In this document: positions 5,918 through 9,404 of the stretch, one piece after another | Position numbering within the stretch: the first letter of the stretch is position 1 | How the letters are laid out: each line of letters begins with the position of its first letter | Assembly (NCBI GenBank): GCA_003176075.1 | Contig: PSRN01000006.1 | Location: 1-9,404, forward strand | Source of the DNA: Bdellovibrio sp. | GTDB taxonomy: Bacteria; Bdellovibrionota; Bdellovibrionia; Bdellovibrionales; Bdellovibrionaceae | Direction of reading: 5' to 3' | DNA: 9,404 nucleotides | Position numbers and translations under genes: made by a program | Notes under the pieces: generated by a model | Seen by the model: only the letters and a program-made list of their open reading frames with translations | Database searches by the model: none | Told to the model about the DNA's origin: nothing

Positions 5918-6897
5918 GAATTCCAATCGATGCGAGGATCAAGTCGGACCAAAAAGACATCGCTTAAGAAACGCCCCAAGATCATGGCTATCGAACTCAG
6001 AAGTGTGAGGGCCATGACCACGTTATAATCCCGCTGGGCGATGGACTGGTAAGTCAGGCGGCCCAAGCCATCCAGCTCGAAGACGTTTTCGACGACCAGG
6101 GAGCCGGCGATCATGATCTGCGGAAAACTTCCGAGGGCCGCGACCAACGGCGGGAGGGCGTTTCTTAGAACATGCCGCCGATGGATGGTCAAGGAATGAA
6201 GTCCCCGTGATCGCGCGGATCGAACATGTTCCAGCGCCAGAGTTTCCCGAACGGAATTTCGTACGATCAAAGCGACAAAGGCCAAGCTGGTTGCCGCGAG
6301 GCTCAGAACAGGCAAAATCATGTGATGAGCCAGATCAAGAACTGTGGAGGTCAGGTTCTTATGAATCGCCGGCGTGTCGAATGAAAAAAGACCTCCCGAC
6401 GGAAACCAGTGAAGGTCAAACGAGAAAAATTTCAATAGCGTTGTGGCGAGGGCCACCGGAGGAAGGGCTAAGACCGCGAGTATCAACGCGCGACTTGCGA
6501 TATCAAAGACAGTTCCGGCCCGCACGGCGCAAAGAAAGCCCCAAGGGATGGCCACGGTCAGCATCAGCAAGAACGTGAAAAAGCCAAGCGATAAAGAAGT
6601 GCCAACCTTAGCGAGGATGACCGAGCTGACATCCTCGCCGTACAAGGTGCTCTCACCAAAATCCAGATGAGCGATTCTGGCCAGCCAGGCGAAATAATCG
6701 GCGGCAACCGATAATTTTTTCGGCGCGGCCATCGGCGCAACCGCCGGCGCGGCCATCGGAGTGATGATCGGTGCTGCGGTCTGGAGATCAAACCGTCTGA
6801 GTTCTTGAGCGGTTCCGGGAAGGAGGTTCAAGGCGCAAAAGGAAATCATCGTGATCGCGAGCAGCGTTGGCAGGCACAACAAAATCCTTCGACTCAC
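5914..6897 (-). CDS. OppB/DppB-like ABC transporter permease
   Basis: Inner-membrane permease of a peptide-type ABC importer. From GTG 6897 it is 327 aa, starting MSRRILLCLPTLLAITMISF, the usual OppB first membrane segment, followed by LNLLPGT. The conserved HLDFGEST (78-85), the LPVLSLA segment (195-201), the EAA-type loop (HVRSARSRGL...RNALPP, 224-250) and the C-terminal LSDVFLVRLDPRID are all present. I prefer GTG 6897 because its GTGA overlaps the binding-protein stop by 4 nt, matching the next junction; GTG 6912 would add five residues. Oddity: residues 40-63 are three degenerate copies of an 8-residue unit, TAAPIITP / MAAPAVAP / MAAPKKLS, in the first periplasmic loop where relatives have a variable loop. 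No ATP-binding subunit is encoded nearby. Confidence 0.93.
   Translation of the reverse strand: MSRRILLCLPTLLAITMISFCALNLLPGTAQELRRFDLQTAAPIITPMAAPAVAPMAAPKKLSVAADYFAWLARIAHLDFGESTLYGEDVSSVILAKVGTSLSLGFFTFLLMLTVAIPWGFLCAVRAGTVFDIASRALILAVLALPPVALATTLLKFFSFDLHWFPSGGLFSFDTPAIHKNLTSTVLDLAHHMILPVLSLAATSLAFVALIVRNSVRETLALEHVRSARSRGLHSLTIHRRHVLRNALPPLVAALGSFPQIMIAGSLVVENVFELDGLGRLTYQSIAQRDYNVVMALTLLSSIAMILGRFLSDVFLVRLDPRIDWNS
6709..6780 (-). repeat. 24-bp tandem coding repeat (three 8-aa units) in oppB-like gene
   Basis: Three in-frame 24-nt units (6757-6780, 6733-6756, 6709-6732) code TAAPIITP, MAAPAVAP and MAAPKKLS. On the plus strand the 15-mer CGGCGCGGCCATCGG occurs exactly at 6721-6735 and again at 6745-6759, 24 nt apart. 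The third unit is degenerate at DNA level. The exact multiple-of-three period suggests slippage tolerated in an exposed loop. Confidence 0.75.
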
Positions 6898-8543
6898 TTC
6901 TGTTTTGTCCACCAGTACTCATGTCCGATGTCGTAAGCGAATGTGTCGGCTGGCCGCTCGATCTTGGATGAGTTCAAGTAATATTCGTACTTGTCGTTGA
7001 ACATAAAGATGTAGGGAGCGTCGGCCGCGATCAATTCGTAAATATTGCGCAACAGACCGGTGCGCGTCCTCTTGTCTGATTCAAAGCGGGCCTGGTCGAT
7101 GAGTTTGTCCACGTCGGTATTTCTATAGTGGATGAAGTTCGACCCTCCAGGAACGGCGCTCGCGGAGTGCCAAATCGGTTTCGGGTCCCAGTCGAAACTT
7201 CCTCCCCAGCCCAACGCCACCGCATCGAATTTGCCGGCATCCAGGAGTTTCAGAAACGCTCCCCATTCGACAAACTTAATGTTCATTTCAATGCCGACTT
7301 TCTTGAGGTCTTCACGGAAGATCGTCCAGTATTTTTCGTAGTCTTTGTTGGAGTGAAGCAGCGTGAAACGAAATTCGATTTTCTTTCCATCCGAATCTTT
7401 TTCAAGGATTCCTTTTTTGGGGTCCGACCAGCCCGCTTTGGCGAGCAATTCTTTCGCTTTGTTCGGATTGTAAGGAATTGGCTTCACGCTGGAGGGGGCG
7501 TACTCGGACTGAATGAAGGTGGGGCCGGTCGCGAGCAATGAATTTCCATGGCGAAATTTCTTGTTGATCTCCTCACGGTTCATTAGATGGGCGAGGGCGA
7601 TGCGAACATTCTTGTCCTGAAAGAGCTGCTGTTGGAAATTCCAGCCAACGAACATGTATCGCTTGGGCAAAAGATTCTCGACCCTGTTGGCGACCAGGGA
7701 TTTTCCCAAGCTTTCGGCCAGGTCCTTGTCTTCGACGATTTCGGGACGGACGGGATAGTCGAAATCGATTTCTCCGTTTTTGGCCAGTTCCAGCGCGATT
7801 TTTTCGTCTTTTACGAAGCGAAAAACAATCGTGTTGAAATTTCCGAATCCCCGCCATTCAGGGGCTTTAAAGCCAAACCAGTCTTCGTTTCTCTGTAGCA
7901 CGATGCGAATTCCGCGATCGAATCTTTCGAGCTTGTAAGGTCCGGAACCCATGAGCTCGCGGGTCAGTCTCTTTGATTTTTGCGCGTCCCCATAAATGTG
8001 CTTGGGAAAAATATTAAAACTCCCGATGGCGGCAAAATTGAGGAAATAGTTGTTTTTGAGGTGGACCTTGACCGTCAGGGGATCAACGATCTCGACGTGG
8101 TCAAGGCCCTCAAAGAACGGGGTCCAATGAACCGAGCCGAAGTTTTTGTCGAAAACCGATTCCAAGCTGAACTTGACGTCTTCCGCGGTGAGCGGCTTGC
8201 CATCATGAAATTTAACGTCCTTGCGCAGATGGAAAGTGAACAGGCGGCCATCGTCTGACGTTTCCCACTTTTCAGCGAGGCGAGGTTTGAATTCAAAAGT
8301 CTCGAGGTCGCGGTCGACCAGGCTGTCGAGGACATAGGAATGGACGAATTGGGCGTAAAGGTCGTTGGCTAAAAGAGGATGGAGACTCGTCGGCTCCCCT
8401 TGAATATTGCGCACCAGGATTCCCCCCTTGGGCGCGTTCACGTTGGGTTTGGCCGCGTGAGTGGAGACGCAGAGTAACGTCGCGGGAAGCAACGGAATGA
8501 TTCTCTTTCGCAGTGTGGTCGTCCGCCGAAGTGAAACCGGCAT
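6894..8543 (-). CDS. Family-5 (OppA/DppA/YejA-like) peptide-binding protein
   Basis: Periplasmic solute-binding protein that delivers oligopeptides or related ligands to an ABC permease pair. The start is ATG 8543 (549 aa), preceded at 9 nt by AGGAGG (8553-8558); a GTG at 8561 would add six residues and destroy that spacing. Residues 1-30 (MPVSLRRTTTLRKRIIPLLPATLLCVSTHA) form a signal peptide with a basic n-region and likely cleavage after THA at 30; the Cys is not in a lipobox. Family marks: PKGG...GEPTSLHPL near the mature N-terminus, LAEKWETSDDGRLFTFHLRKDVKFHDG with AEDVKFSLE, SGPYKLE, and a C-terminal lobe ending in YEYY. It is first in a tight row with the two permease genes, 57 nt downstream of the dksA-like gene. 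Ligand specificity is not evident. Confidence 0.94.
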   Translation of the reverse strand: MPVSLRRTTTLRKRIIPLLPATLLCVSTHAAKPNVNAPKGGILVRNIQGEPTSLHPLLANDLYAQFVHSYVLDSLVDRDLETFEFKPRLAEKWETSDDGRLFTFHLRKDVKFHDGKPLTAEDVKFSLESVFDKNFGSVHWTPFFEGLDHVEIVDPLTVKVHLKNNYFLNFAAIGSFNIFPKHIYGDAQKSKRLTRELMGSGPYKLERFDRGIRIVLQRNEDWFGFKAPEWRGFGNFNTIVFRFVKDEKIALELAKNGEIDFDYPVRPEIVEDKDLAESLGKSLVANRVENLLPKRYMFVGWNFQQQLFQDKNVRIALAHLMNREEINKKFRHGNSLLATGPTFIQSEYAPSSVKPIPYNPNKAKELLAKAGWSDPKKGILEKDSDGKKIEFRFTLLHSNKDYEKYWTIFREDLKKVGIEMNIKFVEWGAFLKLLDAGKFDAVALGWGGSFDWDPKPIWHSASAVPGGSNFIHYRNTDVDKLIDQARFESDKRTRTGLLRNIYELIAADAPYIFMFNDKYEYYLNSSKIERPADTFAYDIGHEYWWTKQK

Positions 8544-8552
8544 GGGCTGGCC

Positions 8553-8558
8553 CCTCCT
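8553..8558 (-). promoter_or_regulatory. Shine-Dalgarno site deciding the binding-protein start
   Basis: AGGAGG on the minus strand lies 9 nt before ATG 8543, supporting that start over GTG 8561. The GGAGG core is also complementary to CCTCC in the distal arm of the upstream hairpin (8580-8584), so occlusion by an alternative fold is conceivable. Confidence 0.75.
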
Positions 8559-8579
8559 CACGATGCCCGTGGCGTCTTT

Positions 8580-8602
8580 GGAGGTGCCGACGGAGCACCT
8601 CC
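8580..8602 (-). promoter_or_regulatory. Strong 8-bp stem-loop between dksA-like and binding-protein genes
   Basis: GGAGGTGC (8580-8587) and GCACCTCC (8595-8602) are perfect inverted copies with a 7-nt loop. The element lies inside the 57-nt gap between the dksA-like stop and the binding-protein gene. On the transcribed (minus) strand the stem is followed by AAAGACG, not a T-tract, so it is not a standard terminator. It may be an RNA processing or stability element, or a partial attenuator separating the regulator from the transporter genes. Confidence 0.6.
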
Positions 8603-8618
8603 GCGGAACTGCCCCCGA

Positions 8619-8990
8619 TCAAGAACGGGCGTATTTTCGATTCATTGACTCGCGGATCTCCGCGCCTTCAATGCTGAGCCGAGTCCACGGAATGGCACGC
8701 AATCGTTCGACCTCAATGGGTTCTTCGGTTTCCTCGCAGACTCCAAAGGTGCCGTTTTCAATGCGAGCCAGGGCGCTTTCAATTTCGACAAGTTGAAAAC
8801 GAAGCCTCTCATGAAGCGACAGGAACTCGGCCTCAGCCAAAACACGCACCGTTTGGTCCGCTTCGTCCCCACCTCGTTCGTCGTGATTCAAATCATGACG
8901 GGCGTCCCGCACCCGATTCAAAATTTCCGCTTTGGCATTCAATAGCTTGGTTTTGCACTCTTTCAGAAGTGCCGCCGTAAGCTGTGACAT
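8619..8990 (-). CDS. DksA/TraR-family protein lacking the zinc-finger cysteines
   Basis: Predicted RNA-polymerase secondary-channel binding transcription factor of 123 aa. N-terminal helices form the expected coiled coil, with the tip motif DxxDx(A/T) visible as D42-E-A-D45-Q-T47; E. coli DksA has D71, D74 and A76, so the Ala is Thr here. LAEAEFLSLHERLRFQLVEIESALARIENGTFGVC leads into the C-terminal globular region. The C4 zinc finger (CxxC-x17-CxxC) has become C85xxT88-x17-S106xxG109: only the first Cys remains, while the surrounding framework (FGVCEET...I...RLRAIPWTRL) is intact. This resembles zinc-independent DksA paralogues such as Pseudomonas DksA2. ATG 8990 is preceded by a G-rich ribosome site (GGGGGGAG). 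A sigma70-type promoter lies at 9069-9097. First gene of the minus-strand cluster; whether it acts in the stringent response is inference. Confidence 0.92.
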   Translation of the reverse strand: MSQLTAALLKECKTKLLNAKAEILNRVRDARHDLNHDERGGDEADQTVRVLAEAEFLSLHERLRFQLVEIESALARIENGTFGVCEETEEPIEVERLRAIPWTRLSIEGAEIRESMNRKYARS

Positions 8991-9404
8991 AAACTCCCCC
9001 CCTTACAATTTACTCACAGGGTTCCTCGACGAGCCTTTTTGAAGGTAGACCCATTTTGGAACTGACCTATTAGATGCAGTTGAAATATCTTTGGCAACTA
9101 ATTTCTTAAACATCCTTACAGAGCTCCTCTTCATACTTTATCGATCAGTCGGGGCGGTGCCTGATCACTCTGGGGAGATCCGCTCTTCGCAAGGAAAATC
9201 CGGTGGTGACCAGATCACAACTGTATCCAGTTGAGTCTACCTGAAAGGCATACTGCTTAGCGTTATTTTTTGTGGAACCGGACCATTTTGAGACACTGCA
9301 TACCCGTGGCTCTGCGGAGCTCTGAGGCCACCGACTTGGTTCTTCGCCGCCCAGGCTCAAGGGGGGGGGATCATTTCTCGAAGTTCATTGAGGTCACATT
9401 CGAG
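8991..9404. other. Gene-poor right end with possible insertion-sequence remnant
   Basis: No supportable complete gene lies here; the longest frame (minus 9145-9360, TTG start, 71 aa) is Ser/Arg-rich and has no ribosome site. The stretch holds the dksA-like promoter, two diverged direct copies of a motif (GACCCATTTTGGAACTG at 9048-9064 and GACCATTTTGAGACACTG at 9281-9298), a perfect hairpin CAACTG-TATC-CAGTTG at 9218-9233, a 6-bp inverted repeat GATCAG/CTGATC at 9143-9148 and 9161-9166, and a G9 run at 9361-9369. A minus-strand frame entering from the right edge stops at 9357-9359 after 15 codons (LECDLNELREMIPPP). The repeated motif looks like insertion-sequence end repeats (IS21-like), but this is from memory and unconfirmed. 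Confidence 0.35.
9069..9097 (-). promoter_or_regulatory. Sigma70-type promoter for the dksA-like gene
   Basis: Reading on the minus strand, TTGCCA (9097-9092) is 5/6 to the -35 consensus, the spacer is exactly 17 nt (9091-9075), and TCTAAT (9074-9069) is 5/6 to the -10 consensus. Transcription would start near 9062, giving a leader of about 70 nt before ATG 8990. Surrounding sequence is AT-rich. No operator was recognised. Confidence 0.6.

Noticed and set aside
7128..7541. 137-aa plus-strand open frame inside the binding-protein gene
   Set aside because: Antisense shadow with Phe/Arg-rich composition; the opposite strand clearly encodes the family-5 binding protein.
9218..9233. Perfect hairpin CAACTG-TATC-CAGTTG considered as a terminator
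   Set aside because: No T-tract follows on either strand and no gene end lies close by.
9145..9360. 71-aa minus-strand ORF near the right edge
   Set aside because: TTG start without a ribosome site, low-information Ser/Arg-rich protein, and it spans the IS-end-like motif and a hairpin, so it is more likely non-coding.
8991..9404. Searched by eye for a tRNA, 6S RNA, tmRNA or CRISPR array in the gene-poor right end
   Set aside because: No cloverleaf, conserved RNA core or regularly spaced repeats were visible; only short unconnected hairpins.

Overview
This is a fragment of a bacterial chromosome, apparently from a Gram-negative organism. It encodes a Sec-exported solute-binding protein with a signal-peptidase I type leader, paired membrane permeases, a DksA/TraR-family transcription factor and a biosynthetic (SpeA-type) arginine decarboxylase. 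GC content is moderate: sample lines I counted by eye gave about 52-63% in the core genes and about 35-48% in the middle. The gene set would suit a deltaproteobacterial or Bdellovibrionota-like lineage, but that is a guess and no taxonomic marker in the window settles it.

Layout. (1) 2-1717, plus strand: the last two thirds of leucyl-tRNA synthetase (leuS), cut by the left edge. (2) 1795-3732, plus strand: a complete biosynthetic arginine decarboxylase (speA), 77 nt downstream in the same direction. A possible 32-codon ORF lies in the gap. (3) About 3733-5070: an AT-richer stretch of orphan ORFs (minus 3857-4204/4282, plus 4236-4505, minus 4546-4998), with an 8-bp inverted repeat and an unusual split direct repeat. 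The third ORF encodes a predicted exported protein. (4) 5072-8990, minus strand: a cluster transcribed right to left. It begins with a DksA/TraR-family protein that has lost three of its four zinc-binding cysteines. A family-5 peptide-type binding protein follows, then OppB-like and OppC-like permeases whose starts fit classic 4-nt stop/start overlaps. No transporter ATPase is present. (5) 8991-9404: a stretch without a supportable gene. It holds a good sigma70-type promoter reading into the dksA-like gene, two diverged copies of a short motif resembling insertion-sequence ends, small hairpins and a G9 run.

How the genes fit together. leuS and speA are housekeeping functions (aminoacylation of tRNA-Leu; arginine to agmatine for polyamines). 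The minus-strand cluster looks like a peptide or oligopeptide uptake system under or beside a stringent-response-type regulator. It would have to borrow ATPases encoded elsewhere. A strong hairpin sits between the regulator gene and the binding-protein gene, and its distal arm could alternatively pair with the binding-protein Shine-Dalgarno sequence.

The most unusual features are the zinc-less DksA-like protein, the Pro/Ala-rich (Pro/His-rich in LeuRS) low-complexity inserts at loops of three otherwise conserved proteins (LeuRS, OppB, OppC), the dksA/binding-protein intergenic hairpin, and the orphan ORF island. I did not find a clear new defence or mobile system.
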